From positions 558,001-622,000 of the forward strand of contig JAJDDK010000005.1 of NCBI GenBank assembly GCA_029260345.1: a stretch of 64,000 bases of DNA, read 5' to 3'. The notes beneath the pieces were generated by a model. The model was given only the letters and a program-made list of their open reading frames with translations. It was not told the origin of the DNA and searched no databases. This document shows positions 17,272-25,834 of the stretch, piece by piece (the first letter of the stretch is position 1; each line of letters opens with the position of its first letter). The position numbers and the translations under genes are program-made. The DNA is from Phycisphaerales bacterium (GTDB lineage Bacteria > Planctomycetota > Phycisphaerae > Phycisphaerales > UBA1924).

Positions 17272-18186
17272 ATGTCTGCGGCGGCTGACCCTACTCGATC
17301 GTTCATTGTCGGCTGCCCGAGATCCGGGACGACGCTCTTGCAGTCATTGCTTGCGGCGCACCCGCGGATTGTGTCATTTCCCGAATCAAGTTTCTTCGCA
17401 CGCACCATCGGCAACAGCAATTCCCGCATGTTCGGACGCTCATTGCGCGGCGTCAACGGCATGCGCCGGCGCCTGCGGGAATCGCTCGGGATTGCGAGCA
17501 GCGGCTCTCGCCGAAGCGTGCGACAGTTCCTGCAGGAAATCGGCCGCGAGGATTTGATCTGCAAACTTCCGCAATCCAGACGTCGCATCAAACCCCAGAC
17601 GCAGGCATTTCTTGCGATTCTCGATCAGCTGGCGGCTGATGCGGGCGCGCAGGTCTGGGTTGAAAAATCTCCCGAGCATCTGCACTACATTCAAGAAATA
17701 GAACGATTCGCACCGGACGCACGGTTTCTCCATCTGGTCCGGAGCGGGCCGGATGTGGTCGCTTCCCTCTACGACGTCGCCAAGCGATATCCCGATATGC
17801 ATTGGGGACGTTTTTATACCGACATCGATCAATGCATCGAACGGTGGGGGGTGTGCGTTCGCACGACGCGCGAATGCCTCGCGCGGCCAAATCACCTGCT
17901 CGTCCGATACGAATCGCTTGTCGCTGAAACTGAACAAACAGTTCGGGACATTTGCTCTTTTCTTGGTGTCGAATTCGTGGAAGACATGATCGCCAACCGT
18001 GAAGATGCGGTCAGTTCGCTCGTGACGAAAAAGGAAAGTTGGAAGAGCGGTGTGCGCGGCCAAATCGTCGACGCCAACGCGTCAAAGTTTCAGAAACTCT
18101 TCAATGAATCTGAGCAGCGGCACATTGTGGAACGAATTGAATCCTTTGGCGAGTTGCCGCAAGCGGCGCCGCTGACTTCGCGCTGA
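17272..18186 (+). CDS. Sulfotransferase
   Basis: Sulfotransferases move sulfate from PAPS to hydroxyl or amino groups of glycans, lipids or small molecules. The 304-residue protein has the 5'-phosphosulfate loop FIVGCPRSGTTLLQSLL at residues 11-27 and the 3'-phosphate-binding region FLHLVRSGPDVVASLYD. No signal peptide is present, so it acts in the cytosol. Its start is 5 bases after the heme oxygenase stop, suggesting co-transcription. The convergent methyltransferase-glycosyltransferase genes could belong to a glycan pathway, but that is inference. Acceptor unknown. Confidence 0.85.
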   Translation: MSAAADPTRSFIVGCPRSGTTLLQSLLAAHPRIVSFPESSFFARTIGNSNSRMFGRSLRGVNGMRRRLRESLGIASSGSRRSVRQFLQEIGREDLICKLPQSRRRIKPQTQAFLAILDQLAADAGAQVWVEKSPEHLHYIQEIERFAPDARFLHLVRSGPDVVASLYDVAKRYPDMHWGRFYTDIDQCIERWGVCVRTTRECLARPNHLLVRYESLVAETEQTVRDICSFLGVEFVEDMIANREDAVSSLVTKKESWKSGVRGQIVDANASKFQKLFNESEQRHIVERIESFGELPQAAPLTSR

Positions 18187-18204
18187 TTTGGTGCGTTGAT
18201 TGCA

Positions 18205-18834
18205 TTACGTGTCGCGCACGCGAAGTGTCGCAATCATCGTGCGGCCGTACAGCATTGCTTTCTGATTCTTGAATTCATGCCCGGCGTCGCCGCCGCGCCT
18301 CCATGGGGCGCCAAGGGCGTGGCACAACGCAAACAATGGCCTCAGCCAAGCCTTTTCGGAGGCGTCAGTGCGAACATCCACTACATCAGCGCCGAAATGA
18401 TCCGCCAGGCGCCGCAATTGATTGAATGGCATGGCGCCAGCATTGTTTGACTTTGAGCTGCGCGGATCGCCACTGAACAAGAAGCGCAAACGCGATGGAT
18501 AGTTCTGCACATTCGCCGCGACGATCACGATCGCGCCGCCCGGGCGCACCACGCGAATCAATTCAGAAACGAAACTCGATTGATCGATGAGGTCGCTGAT
18601 GCCCTCCGGACACACCGCGGCGTCAAAGGCGCCGTCATCGAACGGCAGTTGCCGCGACGTGTCCGCAAACACATAGTCGTCGCGCAATTCGTTCGTGTCT
18701 GCGGGCGTCACTTCGAATCCCAGCACACGCAACCCATCAGTCAACTGCCCTTGCGCGGCGGGGATGGCGAGCACGTGGCACGGCAACGCGGTGGAGTCAA
18801 CCAACGCGCTTGAGATGGCGTCGTTTCTGGTCAT
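18205..18834 (-). CDS. SAM-dependent methyltransferase-like protein
   Basis: A 209-residue protein with a class I methyltransferase pattern: CHVLAIPAAQGQLTDGLRVLGFEVTPAD replaces the usual Gly-rich SAM loop, followed by LPFDDGAFDAAVCPEGISDL and ELIRVVRPGGAIVIVAANV, the typical post-motif II and III segments. The motif I glycines are poor (IPAAQGQLTDGL), so SAM binding is likely but not certain. The ATG overlaps the stop of the glycosyltransferase gene (ATGA), indicating coupling. The target is unknown; methylation of a sugar or lipid made by its partner is plausible. Confidence 0.7.
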   Translation of the reverse strand: MTRNDAISSALVDSTALPCHVLAIPAAQGQLTDGLRVLGFEVTPADTNELRDDYVFADTSRQLPFDDGAFDAAVCPEGISDLIDQSSFVSELIRVVRPGGAIVIVAANVQNYPSRLRFLFSGDPRSSKSNNAGAMPFNQLRRLADHFGADVVDVRTDASEKAWLRPLFALCHALGAPWRRGGDAGHEFKNQKAMLYGRTMIATLRVRDT

Positions 18835-19730
18835 GTGATGCGATGTATTTCGAGGGGTGGTTGTGTGACCGGATGATCGAGACCGAATGTGGCGCGAGTC
18901 GGCAGGTCCTTGCGGCAAAATCGCGCATAGCCAGGGCTTTCCTTGATCCCCACCTGATGGCGCTTCTCATGCCAAAGGTGCAACGAGGGGATTTCCTCAA
19001 TGCAAACGGCGACGCGCGGGCGAGGCCTGAGCGAATGGATACGTCGAGCGAGGTCGTCGTCTTCGTATCCGTAGTGCATGTATTCCTCATCAAAGCCATT
19101 GATGGATTGGAACGTCCGCAGCCGGACTGCAAAATGATTGCCAATAATTTTCGGCTTGTGCCCCGGAATGATTCCAAAGGGACGCCACCGCAAGTGCCGC
19201 TCGTATCGACGCTGGCGATGACGCGCGCTCTCTTTATCAGATGGGCGCAATTGATAGTCGACGTCGTTGCGCAGGATCGAATCCGCGTCAAAGCGAGCGG
19301 AATCCTCCGCGCTCAGATTCGTTGGATATGTGAGGACAAGATCGGCGCCTTGGTTGAATTGCGTGAGATGCCGCGAAACGGTGTCCGGCGGCAACACGAT
19401 GTCGCCGTCAAGAAACAGCAGCGCGTCGCTTGGTAAGGGCTCGAAGTGCGCAAGAACGCAGCGGACGCCATTGTTGCGAACCTGACCGGACCGCGCCATG
19501 CCCTGGTGCTCACGCTCAACAAAAAAAACAGGGTAGGGCGCGTTTGCACACGTCGTCTCGATGGTTTCGCGAATCTCAGGCTTTCTGACGTCCGACGTTA
19601 CGATGAGCCCATCAGGCGAGGGCGATTGCATGAGAATCCCTGCGAGTGTTGAGTCGAGCAGCGACGATTTGTGCGTCGTCACCACGATGAAGATTCGCGT
19701 GTCGACGTGCTCATCGTTCATCCGTGTCAT
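18831..19730 (-). CDS. Family 2-type glycosyltransferase
   Basis: A 299-residue cytosolic protein of GT-A fold. It starts with a beta-alpha-beta segment (RIFIVVTTHKSSLLDSTLAGI), carries the acceptor loop ALLFLDGDIVLPPDTVSRH with the metal-binding DGD, and a galactosyltransferase-like segment SINGFDEEYMHYGYEDDDLARR containing the catalytic-type ED pair. No membrane helix is visible. It is the middle gene of an ispD-glycosyltransferase-methyltransferase run, 42 bases after ispD. Sugar donor and acceptor are not readable from sequence. Confidence 0.85.
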   Translation of the reverse strand: MTRMNDEHVDTRIFIVVTTHKSSLLDSTLAGILMQSPSPDGLIVTSDVRKPEIRETIETTCANAPYPVFFVEREHQGMARSGQVRNNGVRCVLAHFEPLPSDALLFLDGDIVLPPDTVSRHLTQFNQGADLVLTYPTNLSAEDSARFDADSILRNDVDYQLRPSDKESARHRQRRYERHLRWRPFGIIPGHKPKIIGNHFAVRLRTFQSINGFDEEYMHYGYEDDDLARRIHSLRPRPRVAVCIEEIPSLHLWHEKRHQVGIKESPGYARFCRKDLPTRATFGLDHPVTQPPLEIHRIT

Positions 19731-19772
19731 CCGGCGAAGGGTATCGAGTTTGGCGACGATCAGCGGCGCAAA

Positions 19773-20558
19773 TTAAAACCGCTTGTGAGAGGCGCGTTCT
19801 TTCTGCGGCTTCAATCCAAGAATCGCCATGACAATCCGGATGTCCCCCGGCGTCGTCACTTTGATATTCGTCGGTTCGCCCTCGACCACGACGACAGTTT
19901 CGCCGAGGCGCTCGACCAGACCCGCATCATCCGTGCTCGAAAGATCCGCCTGTTCATATGCCCGTCGAAGTAAATCGACCTTGAACACCTGCGGCGTCTG
20001 CACGGCGACCACGTTTTCCCGTGGAACAGTTTCCACCACCGTGCGCACGTTCGTGTTGCTCTGCCCCCCGGCGCCGAGGAGCGCATCGAGGGGATCGATG
20101 TTGCGGTCCACTTTGGCCTCTGAACTCACGCGTTTGAGCGTGTCCGGCACGTCAATCGCGGGGATGACCGCGTCATTCTTTGCGGCGGCCGCCACGACGC
20201 GATCGATCAATTGGCGCGATGCGCACGGCCTCGCCGCATCGTGAACGGCGACATGCGTGCAATCTTCGGGCAAGTGCGCCAGCGCCGCTTTGACCGTCTC
20301 CCACCGATGCGTCGTGCCGCCGGGGCACAGCGTCACACCTAGCAGCGCAAGCTTGTCGCCATGGCGCATCTTGAACTCGCCGAAACCGTTCTCCTCCGCC
20401 GGACCGGCGACGAGAATGTGCGCGGCGGCGTCATGATTCACGAAAATCTCAACGGTGCGATGCAGCAGCGGCCGCCCGCCCAGATCTTCATTCAGTTTGT
20501 CTCTGCCGCCAAAACGGCGCGATGCGCCGGCGGCAGGGATGATCACGCCGAGTTTCAT
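19773..20558 (-). CDS. ispD: 2-C-methyl-D-erythritol 4-phosphate cytidylyltransferase
   Basis: IspD makes CDP-methylerythritol from MEP and CTP in the non-mevalonate isoprenoid pathway. The 261-residue protein has the nucleotide loop IIPAAGASRRFGGRDKL, the HVAVHDAARPCAS substrate segment, the IPAIDVPDTLKRV strand and QTPQVFKVDLLRRAY, in family order. It is slightly longer than usual (about 230) because of loops around residues 150-170. It is the first gene of a minus-strand set followed by a glycosyltransferase and a methyltransferase. Confidence 0.93.
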   Translation of the reverse strand: MKLGVIIPAAGASRRFGGRDKLNEDLGGRPLLHRTVEIFVNHDAAAHILVAGPAEENGFGEFKMRHGDKLALLGVTLCPGGTTHRWETVKAALAHLPEDCTHVAVHDAARPCASRQLIDRVVAAAAKNDAVIPAIDVPDTLKRVSSEAKVDRNIDPLDALLGAGGQSNTNVRTVVETVPRENVVAVQTPQVFKVDLLRRAYEQADLSSTDDAGLVERLGETVVVVEGEPTNIKVTTPGDIRIVMAILGLKPQKERASHKRF

Positions 20559-20616
20559 GGGGATATGCTACAGCCGCAATTCGCTCGACGGAATCCACCC
20601 CCGGAGGTCTCGATTC

Positions 20617-21243
20617 ATGCTGCTGCACATCATTGCGAACCCGCGCCCTCGTGGTCAGAGCCGCTCCATCCGCGTTGGCGATGCGCTCATCGAGGGCTAC
20701 TGCGAAGCGAACCCGAACGCCGAGGTCGTCGAGTTCAACCTCTTCAGTGAAGACCTCCCCATGGTGGATGAAGCCGGCGTGAACACGCGCATCCATCAAG
20801 CCAGGGGGCAGGAACTCGAGGGCGAGGAGAAGCAGCGCTTCGAGCATTTCATGAAATACATCGAGCCGCTCCAAAAGTGCGACCACCTCGTCATCACGAC
20901 GCCGATGTGGAACTTCGCCCCGCCGTGGAAGCTCAAGCAGTGGATCGACACAGTGACGCAGGCGCGCGTGACTTTTGAATACACGGCTGACGGTCCGCGC
21001 GGGCTGCTCAAGTGCGAGAAAGCCGCGATCGTCGGCTCTCGCGGCGGCATGTACCCCGAAGACGGCGACCCGCGCCAGACCCATGACTTCCTGACGACGT
21101 ACCTCAAATTTGCGCTGAGCTGGATCGGTATCGATCACGTCGAGACCTGCTTCGCCGATGGCGTGGACGCCAAGCGCGATCAGCAGGAGGAGATCGTCAA
21201 AGCGGCGATGGAGAAGGCAAAGAAGATCGGCAAGTCGTTCTAA
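20617..21243 (+). CDS. NAD(P)H:FMN-type oxidoreductase (azoreductase-like flavodoxin fold)
   Basis: A 208-residue flavodoxin-fold protein. FMN-phosphate loop: IIANPRPRGQSRSIRVGDAL; flavin-contact segment ITTPMWNFAPPWKLKQWID, matching the MPMYNF-type motif of FMN-dependent NADH azoreductases; and GSRGGMYPEDGDPRQ near the isoalloxazine site. These enzymes reduce quinones and azo compounds with NADH in the cytosol. CCGGAGG lies at 20601-20607 upstream of the ATG. An exact 30-base copy of a planctomycete-type repeat starts directly after the stop codon. Confidence 0.87.
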   Translation: MLLHIIANPRPRGQSRSIRVGDALIEGYCEANPNAEVVEFNLFSEDLPMVDEAGVNTRIHQARGQELEGEEKQRFEHFMKYIEPLQKCDHLVITTPMWNFAPPWKLKQWIDTVTQARVTFEYTADGPRGLLKCEKAAIVGSRGGMYPEDGDPRQTHDFLTTYLKFALSWIGIDHVETCFADGVDAKRDQQEEIVKAAMEKAKKIGKSF

Positions 21244-21273
21244 TCAGAGCCCCGAGCGCAAGCGAGGGGTCGC
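21244..21273. repeat. 30-base repeat with GCAA-loop hairpin, copy 1
   Basis: An exact 30-base match to 63256-63285 inside lnt. The core folds as CCCC-GA-GC, loop GCAA, GC-GA-GGGG: paired arms with a tandem G-A mismatch and a GNRA-type tetraloop. It begins at the base after the azoreductase stop codon. Confidence 0.85.
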
Positions 21274-21585
21274 GGTTGCGCAATGTCTCATTTCAATTCC
21301 AAACTGAGTTTCCTCGACCGAAATTGCACAAAGACGACCAACTGGAAAGGACGCCTCGCCGCTTCCTTGCGAGCGCAGTTCGGGTCAGCCGGGCCTTAAG
21401 CGCCATCTCTCCAACCCCTCCGTCTTCCTCAGCGTTCCATCCCAATCCCGTCCATTCCTCGACCCGCCCTCAACCGCGGCAATTCAGGAACCGAACGAGA
21501 ATTCGTGCGTCTCATTCACTGGCGCCAGGGTTGCGCCTAGAATCACTATCCACGGCGGCTCAACCCCGCCTGCTCTTTGACAACT
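21274..21585. other. Intergenic region upstream of tmRNA
   Basis: No gene is supported in this 312-base gap. It contains a fragment CTCCGTCTTCCTCAGCGTTCC that resembles a stretch at 13687-13706, suggesting an old repeat remnant. The promoter of the tmRNA gene is expected in the last 60 bases, but no clear consensus is seen. Confidence 0.5.
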
Positions 21586-21931
21586 GGGGCCGAACAGGGT
21601 TCGACCGGGCATGTGAAGTGTGGTGTGGCGCGTCGCGGCGTACGCTGGCCGCGTTAAAAAGCGTACACACTAATAACTGCCAACACGCAGTTCGCTCTCG
21701 CGGCTTAATTGACCGCGACGACCGCCGCCTGACGCCCGATGGGGTGGCGGTCGCTGATATCGGGCTGGTCTTCGCGCGGCGTCTCGGCGCGCGGGATGAG
21801 AAAACACTGAGACTGGGCAATGCAAGGGCTGTCGCCGGCCTGACCAACGCCGAGACTTCATACAGCGACTACACGCGTAGAGGCGCCACGCTGACTGTCA
21901 CGGGACGGGGGTTCGATTCCCCCCGGCTCCA
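21586..21931 (+). ncRNA. ssrA: Transfer-messenger RNA
   Basis: tmRNA rescues stalled ribosomes and tags their products for proteolysis. The 346-base gene starts GGGGCCGAACAGGGTTCGACC and ends with a T arm (CGGGGGTTCGATTCCCCCCG) and CGGCTCCA. The ends pair as a 7-bp acceptor stem with one G-U pair. CCA is not encoded. The tag frame runs 21679-21708 from resume codon GCC and reads ANTQFALAA followed by TAA; the ALAA end is the usual ClpXP/ClpAP degradation signal. A T-run follows directly (TTTTT at 21932). The layout is one-piece, not permuted. Confidence 0.93.
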
Positions 21932-22072
21932 TTTTTGAAATTGGACGATTGGTTGATCTTCAGCGATCTGGCCAAGTCCACAGATCCGCTTCCATTTTGT
22001 GCCGTATAGCCTATTGCGGCATGGCCGCAATGCGACCGATGGGCGGCGCGTGATGATGGATTGGCGGGGCAC

Positions 22073-24142
22073 ATGACGAATCGAGTCAAGGCATTGGGTT
22101 GGGCGCTCTCAGTGGCGGTGTTGTGCGCTCCGGCCGCGCTTGGTCAGTTATGCAAGCCGGCGTTGCTGGCGTCGTTCGGCGGGCCCGCCAGAGATGTCGC
22201 GATTGAAAACGATCTGGCGTGCGTGGCCGTGGGATGTGGCGGCTTGCTTGTGGCTGACGTGAGCGACCTCTCGATCACAAAGATCCTTGGCGCCATGGTG
22301 ACTCCGAATGATGCCATCGGCGTCGTCATGGCAGGCGCCTATGCATACGTGCTTGATGAGCATGCCTTGCACGCGGTTGACATCAGCGATCCAAGCAAAC
22401 CCTTCATAGTCGACTCCGCCTCGAGTTCCGATCCGTATCGGATCATACTCAAGGACAATTTTATTTATGTGGCTGACGGCGATGCCGGAATCAAACGCTT
22501 TGACATCAGTGATCCCTCGCGGCTTGAATTCAGAGGCGCGCTGAACACCAATGGAATTGCGATGGATGTTGACGTCGCTGAAAACGGCGCCATCTACATT
22601 TCAGACTTCAACAAAGGACTGAAAATTGCATATCCGGTGTCGCCCGACAGTCTTGCGCTGGTGACCACATTCCAGTATCCGTTCTCTGTCCGCGCCGTTT
22701 CGCTCATGGACGACTTCATTGTGGTCGCGTCATACTCGTCGATTCGAGTGCTTGACAAGAACTATCAGGAGATTGGCGTCGCTCCAACATTGAGATTGCT
22801 TCACGATGTCCTCGTGACTGGCGATTTCGCGCATTCGGTGAATTACAACGGGAATATCCAGACGTTTGACATCCGGAATCCCGCAGCGCCTCAGCTTGTG
22901 GAGTTGTCTGGCTCCGGCGAAGGCGCGCCTTTGAAAGAATTGGGTGAATTGGTTGTCACGGGCGGGGGGACAAAGGGAGTCGCGGTTTTCTCGGGCGGTG
23001 CGGAAGGCGATCTCAATTCGGCCGGCGGAATTGCGACTGCGTTTGGAGGCAATGTTCAATTCGACAAAGATCTGGCGTATGTCGGGGGCGCGGGACTCTC
23101 CACATTTCAGTTGAATGGCGAATCGCCCGTTGAGCTATTGGGGATGTACAGCGGAACCACGATCGGTGATCTCGTCATTTCGGGTGGCTATGTGTACACC
23201 ATCGGGCTCGGTGATAATTCCACTTTGCAGCTCGAAAGTTTTGATGTGTCGAACCCAGCGGCGCCGGCCAAAGTCGGCGCCCTGTTGCTTGGAGCCCCAT
23301 ACAGAGGCATCTCAATAAGCGATTCAACCGTTTATCTATGCGGCGGCCAATACAATCACGATCCGACTCCGTTGCTGATGATCGATGTCAGTGATCCGGC
23401 CAATCCAATGCCTATCGCTGCTGTGGATGTTGATGCAAATGCGGTGAGCATTGCGGATGGTTTGCTTTACGCCGCGGGCGACTTTGTGCTGACGGTTCTC
23501 GATCTAAGCGATCCCTTCAATGTCGAGATCGTTGGAGAGGTGGAACTTGCGGCACGAGCGACTGCGATCGACATCGCGAATGGGTTCGCCTACGTCTCTT
23601 CCTTTTGCAATTGTGCAGACGGGCCACATCCGTCGCTTGAAATCATTGATATCAGCGCGCCTACCAACCCGGTGTCAATTGCAAGTCTCGAAGTGGATAG
23701 CGGTCTCAAAATCCACGTTGAAGACGATATTGCGTATCTCGCCGGCGGGCTGGTCGAGTTCGTTGATGTTTCAGATCAAACGAACCCCTCAGTCGCGGCG
23801 ATGTTTTATCCGAGCGGCGGATCAGTCGACGTCGCGACTTTCGGCGACTTCATGTTTGTCAAGACCACGTGGGGGTTTGAGAAATACAGCCTCGCTCCTT
23901 GTCTGCATCCCGGTTGCACATCCGATTTCAATGACGATGGCGTGACGGATGGGACTGATCTTTCGATGTTGCTGCAAAGCTGGTATCTCGGTGGTGGGCT
24001 CCTGGCCGAACCGATCGCGCCGAACGGTGGACCAAACAATCTCTCGGGATATGCGGGGCCACAGATCGACCTGACGGACGACAATCTGGTGAATGGCGCA
24101 GACCTCGCGGTTCTGCTCGCCAATTGGGGTCCGTGCCGCTAG
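22073..24142 (+). CDS. Secreted LVIVD-repeat beta-propeller protein with C-terminal dockerin-like anchor
   Basis: A 689-residue exported protein. Signal peptide: MTNRVKALGWALSVAVLCAP ending ALGQ. It has many repeats of the LVIVD/propeller type (LLVADVSDLS, HAVDISDPSKP, KRFDISDPSRL, QTFDIRNPAAPQLVE, LEIIDISAPTNPVSIA), predicted to fold as one or two beta-propellers. The C-terminus carries two dockerin-like Ca loops: DFNDDGVTDGTDLSMLLQSW and DLTDDNLVNGADLAVLLANW. Start: the ATG at 22073 gives the signal peptide; a TTG 12 bases upstream is less likely. Ligand or enzyme role is not evident; probably a surface or extracellular protein. Confidence 0.82.
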   Translation: MTNRVKALGWALSVAVLCAPAALGQLCKPALLASFGGPARDVAIENDLACVAVGCGGLLVADVSDLSITKILGAMVTPNDAIGVVMAGAYAYVLDEHALHAVDISDPSKPFIVDSASSSDPYRIILKDNFIYVADGDAGIKRFDISDPSRLEFRGALNTNGIAMDVDVAENGAIYISDFNKGLKIAYPVSPDSLALVTTFQYPFSVRAVSLMDDFIVVASYSSIRVLDKNYQEIGVAPTLRLLHDVLVTGDFAHSVNYNGNIQTFDIRNPAAPQLVELSGSGEGAPLKELGELVVTGGGTKGVAVFSGGAEGDLNSAGGIATAFGGNVQFDKDLAYVGGAGLSTFQLNGESPVELLGMYSGTTIGDLVISGGYVYTIGLGDNSTLQLESFDVSNPAAPAKVGALLLGAPYRGISISDSTVYLCGGQYNHDPTPLLMIDVSDPANPMPIAAVDVDANAVSIADGLLYAAGDFVLTVLDLSDPFNVEIVGEVELAARATAIDIANGFAYVSSFCNCADGPHPSLEIIDISAPTNPVSIASLEVDSGLKIHVEDDIAYLAGGLVEFVDVSDQTNPSVAAMFYPSGGSVDVATFGDFMFVKTTWGFEKYSLAPCLHPGCTSDFNDDGVTDGTDLSMLLQSWYLGGGLLAEPIAPNGGPNNLSGYAGPQIDLTDDNLVNGADLAVLLANWGPCR

Positions 24143-24175
24143 CGAGAACATTCGCCGCAGTCGTAACCGGTGGCG

Positions 24176-24859
24176 TTACGGACACGCTCCCCACGTCGCC
24201 AGCAATTGCGCGAGGTCCGCACCGTTGACGACGCCGTCGCCGTTGAGATCGGCGCCGCAGGCGGCGAGGCCTGGTTCGGCCACCACCTGAATGAAAAACG
24301 GAAGGTCCGTGCCGTAGCTCCACGTCATGCCGGAGTCTTGCGAGTCGGCGTATTGCGCGATGACGCCCGTGCCGACGGAGTTGTTGCTGTTCGCATAGGA
24401 CCACCCAAGCGTGCCATCGCCAGGGGCTTCCGAGCCGAGCACGACCCAGTACGTCGTCGAAGGATCAAGCGTGACCGCGAGGACGGGCGTGAGCGTGCGT
24501 GCCGCGGGAGGGCCGGTGAAATCGGAGGTGGTCAGCGCAGTGATCAACACGCCGATCTGACCGGCGTTGTTCGAGCGCAACTCCGCAACGATGACGGGAT
24601 CCGCAGACGAATCGCCTCCGATGATGTCGATGCGCGTCAGCGCATAGGACATCGCGTCCGTCGTGAATGACTGGGCTGCCCATGACCACTCTGTCGCGCC
24701 GGACGGCGGCGATACGGGATTCGGGTTGTTGCCGATCTCCGTCGTCGCTCGGAACGGCTCCGCGAGGTTTGTGATCACGACGTCGGCCTGCAAAATGGAA
24801 TTGCACAATGCGAGAAGAGCGGACGCAACGATCGCGCGACTTGAAAGAGCCTTGATCAC
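24176..24859 (-). CDS. Secreted protein with C-terminal dockerin-like anchor
   Basis: A 227-residue exported protein. The GTG at 24859 is preceded by GAGG at 8-base spacing and gives a signal peptide (VIKALSSRAIVASALLALCN ... QADV). An ATG at 24946 would place the signal far inside the protein. The mature domain is a beta-rich sandwich (ITNLAEPFRATTEIGNN, SYALTRIDIIGGDSSAD, STTYWVVLGSEAPGDGTLGW), like the choice-of-anchor domains common in planctomycetes. The end holds one dockerin-like loop: DLNGDGVVNGADLAQLLATW. Function unknown. It is convergent with the LVIVD gene and divergent from the sigma-factor operon. Confidence 0.78.
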   Translation of the reverse strand: MIKALSSRAIVASALLALCNSILQADVVITNLAEPFRATTEIGNNPNPVSPPSGATEWSWAAQSFTTDAMSYALTRIDIIGGDSSADPVIVAELRSNNAGQIGVLITALTTSDFTGPPAARTLTPVLAVTLDPSTTYWVVLGSEAPGDGTLGWSYANSNNSVGTGVIAQYADSQDSGMTWSYGTDLPFFIQVVAEPGLAACGADLNGDGVVNGADLAQLLATWGACP

Positions 24860-25204
24860 GATGAGAACCTCGAGCAGCTTGACCGGTGCATTCTGGCGGC
24901 ATGTCGACCGGACACGCCCGTCGACGAACGCTGACGTGCCGACCATTGCACCGAATGGGAACGCCGGCTGTCGGCGGCGGTCCCGGGATTGACTCTAGCG
25001 ATGCGCCATGACGGACTCAACGGAATTCCGTCGGAGCTGGCCTGCGGGAACGGCCAACTCGGTGCTTGGGGCTCGATCGACTTCCGCGCGACCTCAGATT
25101 GCTTCATTGGCACCGACGCCATCACCAGTGCGGCAGTTTTCTCTGGAACACGCCCAACGGTCGTGCGTTCCACGAATCAGTTAGCGTGCCGTCCCGGGTT
25201 GACG
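24860..25204. other. Divergent intergenic region upstream of the sigma-factor operon
   Basis: A 345-base gap between a dockerin gene on the minus strand and the ECF sigma gene on the plus strand, with no supported coding sequence. It holds the candidate ECF promoter at 25145-25169. GTCCCGGGATTGAC near 24979 resembles GTCCCGGGTTGAC near 25191, a possible short direct repeat flanking the control region. Confidence 0.45.
25145..25169 (+). promoter_or_regulatory. Candidate ECF-sigma promoter
   Basis: GGAAC, exactly 16 bases, then CGTT: the consensus spacing of many ECF-type promoters. It lies 36 bases upstream of the sigma-factor ATG. ECF sigma factors often transcribe their own genes, so autoregulation is plausible. 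The assignment rests on one short match. Confidence 0.4.
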
Positions 25205-25768
25205 ATGACTGACGAATCTTCCGCGCACAATCCGGATGCGACTTCGCGCGACGCGGAACTGGTTCGTCGGGCGCGTCGCGGCGACGCCGAGGCGTTTGAA
25301 GCTCTTTACCGCGCGTATTCTCCGTGGGCGCTTCGTTTGGCGCGGCGGTTTGCGCCGGACGATGACGCCGCGCAAGACGTGGTGCAGGATGCGTTTCTGT
25401 ATCTGCTGGATCGCCTCCCGCGTCTCGAATTGCAGGGCAAATTGACCACGTTTCTCTATCCCGTCGTCAAACATCGCGCCCTCGATTTGAAACGAAAGCG
25501 TCGGCCGGATCTCTCGTTGAATCTCGATGCGGAGTCCTCGCCAAACACGCCTGCAACCCCGCAGGACAAGAACCCAGCGCTTCATTTGGCGGTCGAACGC
25601 CTCCCGGAGGCGCAGCGCGAAGTGCTGCTGATGCGATGTGTTGACGATATGAAACTGGCCGAAATCGCCGCGGCACTTTCCATTCCACTTGGCACCGCGA
25701 AGTCGCGTCTGCACCACGCCATTGAGGCTCTGCGGCAGGACGGCGCCATCCGCCGTGACCTCGAATAG
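25205..25768 (+). CDS. ECF-family RNA polymerase sigma factor
   Basis: A 187-residue sigma factor with region 2 (LVRRARRGDAEAFEALYRAY, then DDAAQDVVQDAFLYLLDRL) and region 4 (LPEAQREVLLMRCVDDMKLAEI ... IPLGTAKSRLHHAIEALR), the two-domain layout of ECF sigma factors that answer membrane or stress signals. The Shine-Dalgarno is weak. The three following genes run in the same direction: the first 66 bases downstream, the rest joined by 4-base overlaps. They are likely its signal-transduction partners. No canonical anti-sigma zinc motif is present downstream. Confidence 0.9.
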   Translation: MTDESSAHNPDATSRDAELVRRARRGDAEAFEALYRAYSPWALRLARRFAPDDDAAQDVVQDAFLYLLDRLPRLELQGKLTTFLYPVVKHRALDLKRKRRPDLSLNLDAESSPNTPATPQDKNPALHLAVERLPEAQREVLLMRCVDDMKLAEIAAALSIPLGTAKSRLHHAIEALRQDGAIRRDLE

Positions 25769-25834
25769 AAAAAATTTCGAAGTTCGATGAACCTTTTCGA
25801 GGGGCTGGGCGCTTCACAGGTGTGAAGGAGCCGC

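Noticed and set aside
21276-21938. A 220-residue plus-strand frame across the tmRNA region
   Set aside because: It runs through the tmRNA gene, whose fold and ends are clear, and has no protein-like composition.
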